Source: an uncultured Geobacter sp.
GTDB lineage: Bacteria > Desulfobacterota > Desulfuromonadia > Geobacterales > DSM-12255
Length of the DNA: 64,000 bases
Assembly (NCBI GenBank): GCA_937860145.1
Contig: CALMBF010000079.1
Location: 31,619-95,618, forward strand
Reading direction: 5' to 3'
Both the position numbers and the translations under genes were made by a program. Below the pieces are notes generated by a model. It was not told the DNA's origin. It searched no databases and was given only the letters and a program-made list of their open reading frames with translations. The first letter of the stretch is position 1, and every line of letters starts with the position of its first letter. Shown one piece after another: positions 41,195 to 49,321 of this stretch.

Positions 41195-41968
41195 TTACGG
41201 GGTGGAAATGGTGAAAGCAATATCCCCGGGAACCTCCATCGTGCCGAAGAGCGGGTCGGTCACCGAGAGAAGCAGGTTGACGCCGAAATCGGACGTACTG
41301 CCTGCCGGTGGCGAATTGGCCACTACCGAGATGATCGAGTTCGGCAGGCTGCCGTCGGACAGGGTCGTGAAGGTCATGGGATTGGCGGAGAAATAGGGGG
41401 TATCAACGAGGTTCCAGTGCCAGAGGACATTGGCAATACTTCCGATAAGCGTATTCACCTTGATGCTCACCGTCTGGCCAGCCAGGGGGGTGCCGTCGGC
41501 ATCGGTATACTTGACCAGGGAGCCCGTGCCGGTGATGAAATACTCGATCTGGGAACCGGCGGTACCGGAAATCGTCCCCTTGGCCGGGGCGTTGAAGGTC
41601 AGCTTGTTCGCCCGGACCGTTACCTTGGCGCTCGAGGTAAGGTCCCCCGCATGGGCCGTGATGGTCACGGTCCTGTCACCGTTGATGATGTTCGCCGCGA
41701 ACGTCTGGCCGGTCGCGACACCGGCAGTATCGGTATCAGCTGACGTATTGGGAACCAGATTCGGGTCACTTGACGTAAAACTGATCGTCATGGGTTGCAC
41801 CCCTTTGGGCGACGTGAACGTTGCTTTTACCTGAAACGCCTTGCCGGCCGTGACCGCGGTAGGAGCCGAGATCGAGATGGTCCCGTTGGAGCCGCCACCA
41901 CCACCGCATCCGCACAGGTACGCTGTGGCAACGGTCAAGCACACTGCTTTGATAAATCTGCTGAACAT
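41195..41968 (-). CDS. Lipoprotein with immunoglobulin-like (Big) domain
   Basis: The 257-residue protein starts MFSRFIKAVCLTVATAYLCGC followed by five glycines, a lipoprotein signal. GGGAGG lies just upstream of the ATG. The remainder is beta-rich with threonine/serine, including SAPTAVTAGKAFQVKATFTSP, GDRTVTITAHAGDLTSSAKVTV and DADGTPLAGQTVSIKVNT, similar to bacterial Ig-like invasin/intimin-type domains. It lies downstream of pilQ on the same strand, so it may be expressed with the pilus assembly genes, although a hairpin separates them. Confidence 0.75.
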   Translation of the reverse strand: MFSRFIKAVCLTVATAYLCGCGGGGGSNGTISISAPTAVTAGKAFQVKATFTSPKGVQPMTISFTSSDPNLVPNTSADTDTAGVATGQTFAANIINGDRTVTITAHAGDLTSSAKVTVRANKLTFNAPAKGTISGTAGSQIEYFITGTGSLVKYTDADGTPLAGQTVSIKVNTLIGSIANVLWHWNLVDTPYFSANPMTFTTLSDGSLPNSIISVVANSPPAGSTSDFGVNLLLSVTDPLFGTMEVPGDIAFTISTP

Positions 41969-42102
41969 GAATCCTCCCTCTATGGACTGAAAATTATAGC
42001 GAACAGATACGACTGAGATACGGGTGCTCTCTCGTCGGCGGCTGTGCTGGTACGCCCCATGGTAATGAGTGGGCGACGGCTCCACATGCCTGCCGGCAAA
42101 TG

Positions 42103-42135
42103 CGACAGTGCGAGCCCCTTAGGCCCGCACTGTCG
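42103..42135 (-). terminator. Hairpin after pilQ
   Basis: CGACAGTGCG (42103-42112) pairs perfectly with CGCACTGTCG (42126-42135), with GCC/GGC inside the loop. It lies 14 bases after the pilQ stop. No T-run follows, so termination may be partial. Confidence 0.6.
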
Positions 42136-42148
42136 TCAACTCTGCACA

Positions 42149-45034
42149 TCAGGTCATTATTTTCGGCGTGATGAAAATCAAGAGCTCATTCTTGATCTTG
42201 TTCTTATTGTTCGACTTGAACAGCCAGCCGAGGAGGGGGATGTCCGCAAGGAACGGGACCCCCGTATCCCCCTCGGTTTCCGAATCGACGAAGATACCGC
42301 CTATGACGGTCGTCTCGCCGTTCTTGACGACCAGTTCGGTGACCGCTTCCTTCTTGTTGATTGGCGGTGTGACACCAGTGGTCGTGCCAACAGAGTTGTT
42401 GCTCGCCTTGATCTTCATGTTCACGCTGCCGTCGGCAGTGATGTGGGGGGTGACTTCGAGACTCAGTACTGCTTCGATGAACTCGGTTTTTGCCCCTTCG
42501 GTCGAGGTCGAGTTCGTATAGGCGATCATCTGTCCCTGTGAGATCTTGGCCGGTTTGTTGTTGACCGTCATGACTTTGGGCGAAGAGATAATCTTGACCT
42601 GACCCACGGTAGACGCCGCTGAGAGGCGAAGATCGAGTTGGATGTTGCTGATAAGCTTTCCGAACGACATTCCTGCGGCAACACCACCCGTGGTCAGGGT
42701 CGGCAGGACATTTGTTACCACCCCGCCCATGGACGAGGTGATGTTGTTGATGTTGGCGATGGATGCACTGCCGTCCTGGTAGCCGAAGTCCCACTTGACG
42801 CCGATGTCCCGGACAAAGTTAGACGATGCCTCGACGATCCGGGCCTCTATCATGACCTGTTTTTCCGGCACGTCGAGAGCTTCGAGCAGGGCTCTCATCT
42901 TCCTGATGTTGGGATCGATGTCGACCACGATTATCTTGTTGGTACGGATGTCACTGGATATGGACGAATCGGGGCGCTTGCTCTTCAGGTTCTTGAACTG
43001 CGCCTCGATATCCGCAAGGGTCGCAAAGTTGACATCAAAGATCACGGTGGAGAGGGGCATCTTCTTCTCCTCCGTCAAGCGCAACTCGATGGCCTCGTCA
43101 TCAAGGGACTTCATCTTGGTGCGCGGACGGATCTGGACGATGTTGCCATCCTTCTGCATACCGAGGCCCTTGTTTTCAAGGATTACGTCAAGCGCCTGGT
43201 CCCAGGGGACATTGACGAGCTTGAGGCTGATCGTGCCGGAAACGTCATCGGAAATGAGGAAGTTCTGGTTGCTGACTTCGGCAAGCAACTGGAAAATCTT
43301 CCTGATGTCCGCGTCGGAAAACTCGAGGCTGACCTTGCGCCCGGCATACTGCTTCTGCGGCCGCAAGGACTGCTGGGCGCCGGCGAACACCTCCTCGACC
43401 TTCTCGTTCTTGGCTTTCTGAGGCTGCGGTTTGGTGTCGATGAATTCTCTCTCGATACCCTCCGCTTTCGCCGCGGCTGCTGCCGGCTGCTCAGCAATGG
43501 GTTCGGGCTTGATGGTCTTCGCGGGCTTCGACATCTTTACGGGCTTGACCGGCTCGCGGAATTCCCAGCGGACGACACCGCCGTCACGCTTGACCGTATT
43601 CGGCACGACCTTGCGCAGAACAACGGATATGCGGGCTTCCGGCGCTCCCTTGGTCCTCACCGGATAGGGGACGATATCCCGGATGACACTCTCGAAGCCA
43701 CTGGTGTCAAGCTGGCGCTGCAGCTTGGCCGGCAGACGGCAGCCTTTCACCGCGAGATAGAGCCCTTTTGCGGATTTGACGGGTTCGGAGACAGTGCAGC
43801 CTGCTCCCGTCCTCAGGGTGATGGTGGACACGCCGTCGGCCTGGGTAAACTCGACGGCATCGATGGTCCCGGGCTTTGCGTCATGTTTGGCGGGCGTACC
43901 GCCGACCAGGGCGGGTGCGGCGGGGGATGATGACGCAGTCTCTGCCTTGCTCACTGCCGGGGCGCTCTTCACCTTGGCACTATCGGCTGCAGACTTGCGG
44001 GCAGATTCACTGAACGCAATCTGGACTCCCTGTTCTGATTTTGCAACGACATAGGGAGGTATTGCGCCACCGGCTGCATCGAAGACAACGCGCAGTTTAT
44101 CCGCGGAGCTGCCGATGCGCGCCTTGCCAAGGTTGAAACTGTTTATATCCAAAGACTTGGCAGACATGTCGTTTCTGGTTTTTGCCAGATCGACAACAAG
44201 CCGTTCAGGGTTTGTCAGCTTGAAGGAGTGATAGGAATCAACGACTCCGGACACAACCAGTGTGATTCCGTCCTCGGACTTGCTGATCGCCTTGAGAGCC
44301 CGTGGTCCGACGGCTTTTTCCGTCTTGGTCGGTTTCTGTTCCTCTTCAGGCGGTGCCGCCACGGGTGGCTCGACGACAGCTGGCTTGGCTGCCTGGGCCT
44401 CGGCAGGCTCAGTCGGTGCGACTGCAGGAGCCACGGGCTTTGCTTCGACCACAGGCTTGTCGGCAACGGGCTGTTTTTCCTCGACCGCAACGGTCTCCTT
44501 TACCGGTGCCGGTTCCGGAAGGGACGTTGCCTGAGCGGGAGCCGGCGCTGTTTTTTCAGCTTCCTTGGCCCCGGCCGGTTGGCTGCCAGGTGCACCGGCG
44601 AGGAGGATGGTCAGGTGTTTTTTATCCTGGGAATCAAGGCTGGCACTCACGTCAGCCTTTTCACCGAGAGCGACACCTATCCTGCTGAGCACGCCGGTGC
44701 CGAATTCATGCCTGGTCACGTCTATCTGCTTGATGTTCCGCTTGTTGACTTCCTGGGGAAACACCAGGCTCCCTGTAGTGACCTGGGCAATATCGACGAC
44801 AATTTTCGGTGGGGCTTCCTGCAAATAGTAGGTGTAGACAATCGGCCGGTCTGATCTGATGTCAATCCTGGAACCATCGCCCGAGACGACAACTTCCTTG
44901 AGCACCCCGTTTACCGGAACTTCCTGGGGAACTTCCGATTGCAGGGACTTCATCTGCTGCGCACACCCGCACATCGCCACGAGGGATGCCGCCACGATCA
45001 GCCGCACTAGTATTCCCGGTTGGTACATTTTCAT
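42149..45034 (-). CDS. pilQ: Type IV pilus secretin PilQ
   Basis: The 961-residue outer-membrane secretin is longer than most PilQ proteins. After a signal sequence ending LVAMCGCAQQ (lipoprotein-like), an AMIN domain (about 45-130) is followed by a long Pro/Ala/Glu linker (about 140-240) and one or two further AMIN-like domains (about 245-345 and 390-500). The secretin short domain VSLEFSDADIRKIFQLLAEVSNQNF (about 567-591), N-domain repeats and the C-terminal secretin pore (about 740-955, with EVTPHITADGSVNMKI) follow. AGGAG precedes the ATG. It is the last pil gene of the block. Confidence 0.96.
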   Translation of the reverse strand: MKMYQPGILVRLIVAASLVAMCGCAQQMKSLQSEVPQEVPVNGVLKEVVVSGDGSRIDIRSDRPIVYTYYLQEAPPKIVVDIAQVTTGSLVFPQEVNKRNIKQIDVTRHEFGTGVLSRIGVALGEKADVSASLDSQDKKHLTILLAGAPGSQPAGAKEAEKTAPAPAQATSLPEPAPVKETVAVEEKQPVADKPVVEAKPVAPAVAPTEPAEAQAAKPAVVEPPVAAPPEEEQKPTKTEKAVGPRALKAISKSEDGITLVVSGVVDSYHSFKLTNPERLVVDLAKTRNDMSAKSLDINSFNLGKARIGSSADKLRVVFDAAGGAIPPYVVAKSEQGVQIAFSESARKSAADSAKVKSAPAVSKAETASSSPAAPALVGGTPAKHDAKPGTIDAVEFTQADGVSTITLRTGAGCTVSEPVKSAKGLYLAVKGCRLPAKLQRQLDTSGFESVIRDIVPYPVRTKGAPEARISVVLRKVVPNTVKRDGGVVRWEFREPVKPVKMSKPAKTIKPEPIAEQPAAAAAKAEGIEREFIDTKPQPQKAKNEKVEEVFAGAQQSLRPQKQYAGRKVSLEFSDADIRKIFQLLAEVSNQNFLISDDVSGTISLKLVNVPWDQALDVILENKGLGMQKDGNIVQIRPRTKMKSLDDEAIELRLTEEKKMPLSTVIFDVNFATLADIEAQFKNLKSKRPDSSISSDIRTNKIIVVDIDPNIRKMRALLEALDVPEKQVMIEARIVEASSNFVRDIGVKWDFGYQDGSASIANINNITSSMGGVVTNVLPTLTTGGVAAGMSFGKLISNIQLDLRLSAASTVGQVKIISSPKVMTVNNKPAKISQGQMIAYTNSTSTEGAKTEFIEAVLSLEVTPHITADGSVNMKIKASNNSVGTTTGVTPPINKKEAVTELVVKNGETTVIGGIFVDSETEGDTGVPFLADIPLLGWLFKSNNKNKIKNELLIFITPKIMT

Positions 45035-45043
45035 CGATAACTC

Positions 45044-45826
45044 CTACTTTTTCCGTGTTAACGCAAGTTTAACCACGCGCTTTTTCACCCGACCGTTATC
45101 GTCTCTGAAATTCTCCTCCACCTCTACGGTAGAGCTCGTGATTCGCTTTATCCGCCCGTCGTTACTACCCAGCATCATCCCTTCCCTGACCACATACCCC
45201 TTGCCGTTGGGATCAATCACCAGGGCACTGTTTTCCCGTACCCCGGTGATTATACCGGTAACGCGGAACTTCTCGGTATCGAAGCTCTGGATGGGAAGGG
45301 CATCTTTCAACGAACGGGCTACCTTACCTGCCGCAGTGGGAGGAGGAGCCTGGACAAAAGGTCTGAAAGGATCCCGCCTGTTCGTGAAATCAAGGCTTAT
45401 TCCGGCAGGTGCAGGAGCCAGCCGTCCTGACGAAACCTGTTTCTGGATCCCGGCAGTTACCCCCGCAGACGGTTGGGCGACGCCGGTTGCAACCGGTGCC
45501 GCAGGCTTTGGCGGCACCGGAGCGGCACCGGGAGCTACCGGGGCTGCGGGCTTTGCAGGCACCGGGGGTGCACCGGAAGCTGCCGGCGTTGCTGGTTTTG
45601 CAGGCGCCTGCGCGGCGACCGGGGCCGCCGGAGCTGGTGCCGGCGTTCCGACTGCCTTCTTGTTGGTGGAGACATTCTGCTGCACAGGCTTCTGTGGCAT
45701 GGGTATAACTGCCTGGGGCGGTGGCTCGGCTTTCTTCTTGCACCCCGGAAGAGCAGCAGACAGGAGAGCAAAACAGACCAGCCCCCCCCGAAACACCAGG
45801 TTCAGGTTAGTTCTTCTTTTTCGCAT
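45044..45826 (-). CDS. pilP: Pilus assembly lipoprotein PilP
   Basis: The 260-residue protein starts at 45826 (MRKRRTNLNLVFRGGLVCFA), inside the end of pilO, because this gives a proper lipoprotein signal with lipobox AALPGC. A very Ala/Pro-rich linker (about residues 45-130) is followed by the PilP core DFTNRRDPFRPF, VTGIITGVRENSALVIDPNGKGYVVREGMMLG. PilP connects the PilNO inner-membrane complex to the PilQ secretin. A longer frame upstream overlaps pilO and is not coding. It lies 9 bases before pilQ. Confidence 0.93.
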   Translation of the reverse strand: MRKRRTNLNLVFRGGLVCFALLSAALPGCKKKAEPPPQAVIPMPQKPVQQNVSTNKKAVGTPAPAPAAPVAAQAPAKPATPAASGAPPVPAKPAAPVAPGAAPVPPKPAAPVATGVAQPSAGVTAGIQKQVSSGRLAPAPAGISLDFTNRRDPFRPFVQAPPPTAAGKVARSLKDALPIQSFDTEKFRVTGIITGVRENSALVIDPNGKGYVVREGMMLGSNDGRIKRITSSTVEVEENFRDDNGRVKKRVVKLALTRKK

Positions 45827-46424
45827 CCTTGGTATCCTTGGTATCCTTGATCTCCTTCTTATCCAGGAAACGGAAAGTGGTCGCCTGACAGTTGACCTTG
45901 ACGATATTGCGGCCTCTGTCGCTTTTAATGTCCGAGAAAGCCACATTGCTGATATTGACAATCCTGGGGAGATTACCGACAGCAACGAAGAAATTGGCAA
46001 TGCCAAAGAACGGACCGGACACGGTAATATCCACCGGTACTTCTGCGTAGAAATCCTTAGGGATTTCAGGTTTCGGCCGAAACACAAGGAAATCAAGACC
46101 AGCAGACTTTCCTGCACTGGTTATGCTCGTCAGGAGGGCAGGGATCTCCTTTGAGTTGGGGAGCTCCGTCAGGGCGTTATCCAGATCCCGCTTCAAGCCT
46201 TCATACTCGGCCTTGAATTTGGGCAAGTTGTTAGCAAGCCTGCGCGTATCTGTCACATCCGCCTGCACCTTTTCAAGCTTTGCTTGCAGCCCCTTCAACT
46301 CGTCCAGCTTCGGTTTTTCCAGGCCGAAATAAAACCCGGCACCTATCAGAATCAGAATCAGCCCGAGTCCGGCCAGTTTCTGCTTCATTGGCATGCTTAT
46401 CAGTTTTTCCACTTGCGGATGCAT
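45807..46424 (-). CDS. pilO: Pilus alignment protein PilO
   Basis: The 205-residue bitopic protein has a membrane helix at about 17-34 (LAGLGLILILIGAGFYFGL), a coiled coil (about 36-85) and a C-terminal ferredoxin-like domain (about 90-190). The C-terminus is a low-complexity KDTKDTKDAKKKN encoded by 9-base tandem repeats that also contain the pilP start. PilO pairs with PilN between PilM and PilP. GAGG lies 7 bases before the ATG. Confidence 0.94.
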   Translation of the reverse strand: MHPQVEKLISMPMKQKLAGLGLILILIGAGFYFGLEKPKLDELKGLQAKLEKVQADVTDTRRLANNLPKFKAEYEGLKRDLDNALTELPNSKEIPALLTSITSAGKSAGLDFLVFRPKPEIPKDFYAEVPVDITVSGPFFGIANFFVAVGNLPRIVNISNVAFSDIKSDRGRNIVKVNCQATTFRFLDKKEIKDTKDTKDAKKKN

Positions 46425-46456
46425 ATCAGATCCTCTTGAATAACGTCGAGCGCCTG

Positions 46457-47059
46457 TTATTTTTTGGTTGCATCAGTGGGCGCGGTCTTGGCGGCGTCTT
46501 TGGGCGGCTCTTCCTTCTTCGCGACATTGAGTGCACAGTTGATTTCAAACTTTTTCAGCTTGACCCCGTTGATCTCCTGCTGCTCGGAAACCTGGAGTTC
46601 CACATTGACAAATTCCGGCGAAGCCTGGATTTTACGCATGAAATCGGCAATCAGCTCTTCGCTGTACGCAACACCGGCAATGTTGACAGCCGTCCCTGAC
46701 TCACTGTACCTGGTAAGCCACATCCGCTCCGATACGATATCGCTCAACCTGGCAAGCCGTATGGCCGGACCGGTTTTCTCCTTGCGGAGTTGCCCGAGGA
46801 TGTCGAGCTTTTTCTGGACCTCGGCCTGTAGCTTTTTGAGGTTATCGATTTCACCGATCTTCTTTTTCAGGGTCTGGAGTTCGTCCTCCAGCCTGGTTAT
46901 TTCTGTCTTGGTCGTACGGATTTTCCCGATGGTCACTGAATAGACAATGCCCACCGCAACCAGTGCAACGGAAAGGATAATTCCCATCAGGACAAACTGT
47001 TGAGTCGCCGTCTCCTTTTTCTTGGACGTACGATATGGCAAGAGGTTGATCTTTATCAT
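46457..47059 (-). CDS. pilN: Pilus alignment protein PilN
   Basis: The 200-residue bitopic protein begins MIKINLLPYRTSKKK. The INLLPYR motif is the cytoplasmic peptide that binds PilM. A membrane helix lies at about 21-44, then a coiled coil (about 50-100) and a periplasmic domain. The start overlaps the pilM stop (ATGA). It forms the PilN-PilO heterodimer of the alignment complex. Confidence 0.96.
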   Translation of the reverse strand: MIKINLLPYRTSKKKETATQQFVLMGIILSVALVAVGIVYSVTIGKIRTTKTEITRLEDELQTLKKKIGEIDNLKKLQAEVQKKLDILGQLRKEKTGPAIRLARLSDIVSERMWLTRYSESGTAVNIAGVAYSEELIADFMRKIQASPEFVNVELQVSEQQEINGVKLKKFEINCALNVAKKEEPPKDAAKTAPTDATKK

Positions 47060-48111
47060 TTGTCTCCGAGCCTCCTTGCTGCCAGCCCCAAGGCAACAGT
47101 CATAAGCGGAGCTACTTCGGTGAGGAACCCGGGATCGAATCTTTTGCTATCCCATTTGATCCTAGCCAGTGGATTGAAGAGTTCCACGGGGAGAGACAGT
47201 TTTTCGGAAATTGCCGTAGCGAGATTCAACGTCTTTGCCGCTCCACCGCTCAGGAAGACACGTCCGATTTTGCCCTCCAAGGCATTCGAGTTATAAAAAT
47301 CGAGAGAACGTCTTATCTCATATGCGATGGTCTCGTTTATCCTGTTGATCGACTCAAGGAGGTCCTCGGAAGAGGACTCTGTTATCATGACCTTCATCCG
47401 TTCAGCTTCTTCAAAACTGACACCCATTTTTTTCTGGATGTCTTCAGTGTACAGTGAACCTCCCAGTTGCACGTCGCGAATGAAAAGCGACATCCCAGCC
47501 CTGACAACATTGAGATTCATCATGCTCGCCCCGATATTGATAAGGGCGTACACCTCTTCCGGGTCAGTCTCGTAATTCATCTCGAAGGCATTCTGCACGG
47601 CGAACGCATCCACGTCGAGCACGACCAGCTTCACGCCGGCCTCGGCGAAAACCGCCTGATAATCATTGACGATGTCCTTCTTGCTGGCGACCAGAAGCAC
47701 ATGCATTTTTGAAGGATCATTTTCATCATTGCCGAGTATCTGGCAATCTATATTGACATCGTTGATATCGAAGGGGATGTACTGTTCCGCTTCCCACTGG
47801 ATTTCCGTTTCGACTTCCTCAGGGGTGGAAGCATTCATGACGATTTTTCTGATAATGACCGAATTACCCGAAATCGAACTGGAAGCCTCGCGGACCTTTC
47901 TTTGGGCAAGCCGTGTTACCAGCTCTTTGATGGTCTCCACCACGGTGGAGTTGTCCATCAGGGTATTATCGACAATTGCCTCCGGCGGCAGGGGGACAAG
48001 CCCCAGGCTTTCAAGTTCGTAGCCGCCCTTGACCTCTTTCAGCTGGACCAGTTTGATCGAGGTCGAGCCAACATCAATGCCCATCAAATCCTTTTTCTTA
48101 GCAAATAGCAT
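47056..48111 (-). CDS. pilM: Pilus assembly ATPase-like protein PilM
   Basis: The 351-residue cytoplasmic, actin/FtsA-like protein has the nucleotide-binding GIDVGSTSIKLVQLKEV at the N-terminus, SEVNIDCQIL-type repeats in the middle (NDVNIDCQILG), LINIGASMMNLNVV as phosphate-binding motif 2 and GRVFLSGGAAKTLN near the C-terminus. It binds the PilN peptide. AAGGA precedes the ATG, and the small XRE gene ends 18 bases upstream. The stop overlaps pilN. Confidence 0.96.
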   Translation of the reverse strand: MLFAKKKDLMGIDVGSTSIKLVQLKEVKGGYELESLGLVPLPPEAIVDNTLMDNSTVVETIKELVTRLAQRKVREASSSISGNSVIIRKIVMNASTPEEVETEIQWEAEQYIPFDINDVNIDCQILGNDENDPSKMHVLLVASKKDIVNDYQAVFAEAGVKLVVLDVDAFAVQNAFEMNYETDPEEVYALINIGASMMNLNVVRAGMSLFIRDVQLGGSLYTEDIQKKMGVSFEEAERMKVMITESSSEDLLESINRINETIAYEIRRSLDFYNSNALEGKIGRVFLSGGAAKTLNLATAISEKLSLPVELFNPLARIKWDSKRFDPGFLTEVAPLMTVALGLAARRLGDK

Positions 48112-48129
48112 GACGTGATCCTTGCAGTA

Positions 48130-48345
48130 TTAGTCCTGAAAGACTTTCTCCCTGTCGGTAAGATCAAAACCCAAAGCGAGTAATATTTTCCTCTTGGTTT
48201 CAACCCGACACTGCTCGCCCCGTTCAATCCTGTCAATGGTAACCGCCGATACACCGGCCAACCTTGCCAGTTCGGCCTTACTCATCAGCTTGGCTTCACG
48301 TATCTTTTTGAGATTATTTTTCACTTTCATCTTGGCATGATCCAA
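48130..48345 (-). CDS. Small XRE-type helix-turn-helix regulator upstream of pilM
   Basis: The 71-residue protein has a Cro/CI-type HTH: VKNNLKKIREAKLMSKAELARLAGVSAVTIDRIERGEQCRVETKRKILLALGF. The longest frame begins at a TTG (48345). The ATG at 48330 (MKVKNN) is at least as likely. Neither start has a strong ribosome site. It stands between the riboswitch/terminator and pilM, and is cotranscribed with pilMNOPQ. It may autoregulate the pilus block. Confidence 0.85.
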   Translation of the reverse strand: MDHAKMKVKNNLKKIREAKLMSKAELARLAGVSAVTIDRIERGEQCRVETKRKILLALGFDLTDREKVFQD

Positions 48346-48500
48346 TTATTCAGGAATTTTCACCACATGCCGGGAATTTACATTAGATGAAATTATTGTC
48401 AAGCAATTTAATATAATTATATATATTTTGAGCGCAATTCCAGAAAAAGTCGGACACAAGTCATAAAAGAAATCAATAGTTATGCCACCAGTGACTCCGC

Positions 48501-48553
48501 AAAAAGAAAAGCCGGGGCCGTATATCTTTTCAGGATATTTCGGCAACCCGGCT
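48501..48553 (-). terminator. Riboswitch expression platform: intrinsic terminator
   Basis: On the minus strand AGCCGGG (48547-48553), GCCG and ATATC pair with GATAT, CGGC and CCCGGCT (48510-48516) in one long stem, followed by TTTCTTTTT. The 5' arm is shared with the 3' half of the aptamer, so folding of the aptamer and of the terminator are mutually exclusive. Confidence 0.88.
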
Positions 48554-48618
48554 GTCTCGGAGAGACCCAATAGGCTTTCCGCCCCATTCTCGCGAATGGT
48601 TGAGTATTATCGTATATC
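48534..48618 (-). ncRNA. GEMM-I riboswitch, probably cGAMP-type (GEMM-Ib)
   Basis: The minus strand carries the GEMM-I core: a CCATTC-GCGA-GAATGG hairpin (48584-48599) with a GNRA loop, GCGGAAAGCC, a short P3 hairpin (GTCT/AGAC), then AGCCGGGTTGCCG. P1 can form between GATAT (48614-48618) and ATATC (48534-48538). Aligned with Vc2, the residue at position 20 is A and position 47 is A, and pair 21-46 has changed from G-C to C-G as a compensatory pair. Published work links G20A in Geobacter GEMM-Ib to 3',3'-cGAMP recognition. Ligand binding should block the overlapping terminator and turn on pilMNOPQ. Confidence 0.88.
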
Positions 48619-48637
48619 TAGTTGTTATGTAAATGAA

Positions 48638-48666
48638 CTTATACTTAATTTATATACAAATGTCAA
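48638..48666 (-). promoter_or_regulatory. Promoter of the riboswitch-pilMNOPQ transcript
   Basis: TTGACA (48661-48666), a 17-base spacer and TATAAG (48638-48643) on the minus strand are near consensus. The start site near 48631 lies just before P1 of the riboswitch. With the riboswitch and terminator it fills the 340-base gap 48346-48685. Confidence 0.85.
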
Positions 48667-48685
48667 AATTTATCTAAACATAATA

Positions 48686-49306
48686 TCAATAGGCATACAG
48701 TACCGACAAGGACGCTTTCTCCTTCGGATTCACCGACTTTTCCCCCTGCACTTCAATCGAATAGATGTTCGGAGTCCGCGGTGTCTGGGTGCTGGTGCTG
48801 GTACCGGCAACACCCTGCCCCGCGTCAAGATAGTCTACGCCGGACGCATCCACAAGTCCGACACCGGCCACGGTATCGACTATCTTGCTGTAGACGGTGA
48901 AATCCTCGCCGGAACTCGTCCCCTTGAGGGTGAAGGACATATCGGGGAACTCTTTCGGGTTGACGGTTTTACTGGCAGTTCCCCAGTCTGTTGTCACCTT
49001 GGTCAACTTGGTCTGAAGATTCGGCCCCAGCGTCAGGCCGATCGTGCTGGGATTACCTAAGTCTGCCAGCAGCGACAGTTTTCCGGTGGAATAATTGCTG
49101 AAAAGACGGGGAATAATCGTCTTTGTCACCAGCTCAGTCCCTCCGTAGGAGGCCTCCAGAGAGTTGCGATACCTCTTCTGTGCGGCCGACATCTTTGTGC
49201 TCGTCAGCACGTAGTACATCAAGGTCATGATCATGGCCAGACAGATCAGGGTGAACATGAGGGCTGTTACCAGCGCCATACCTTTTTCATCGCGGATGTA
49301 TTTCAT
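48686..49306 (-). CDS. pilX: PilX-type pilus assembly protein
   Basis: The 206-residue protein begins MKYIRDEKGMALVTALMFTLICLAMIMTLMYYVL, a short basic leader and a long hydrophobic helix as in the PilX N-terminal family of minor pilins. The following NSLEASYGGTELV fits that family. Its C-terminal body is Ser/Thr/Gly-rich. It is the last gene of the pilY1-fimU-pilV-pilW-pilX operon. The ribosome site is weak (GGTGG). It ends just before the riboswitch promoter. Confidence 0.82.
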   Translation of the reverse strand: MKYIRDEKGMALVTALMFTLICLAMIMTLMYYVLTSTKMSAAQKRYRNSLEASYGGTELVTKTIIPRLFSNYSTGKLSLLADLGNPSTIGLTLGPNLQTKLTKVTTDWGTASKTVNPKEFPDMSFTLKGTSSGEDFTVYSKIVDTVAGVGLVDASGVDYLDAGQGVAGTSTSTQTPRTPNIYSIEVQGEKSVNPKEKASLSVLYAY

Positions 49307-49321
49307 AGGCCACCATCACTA

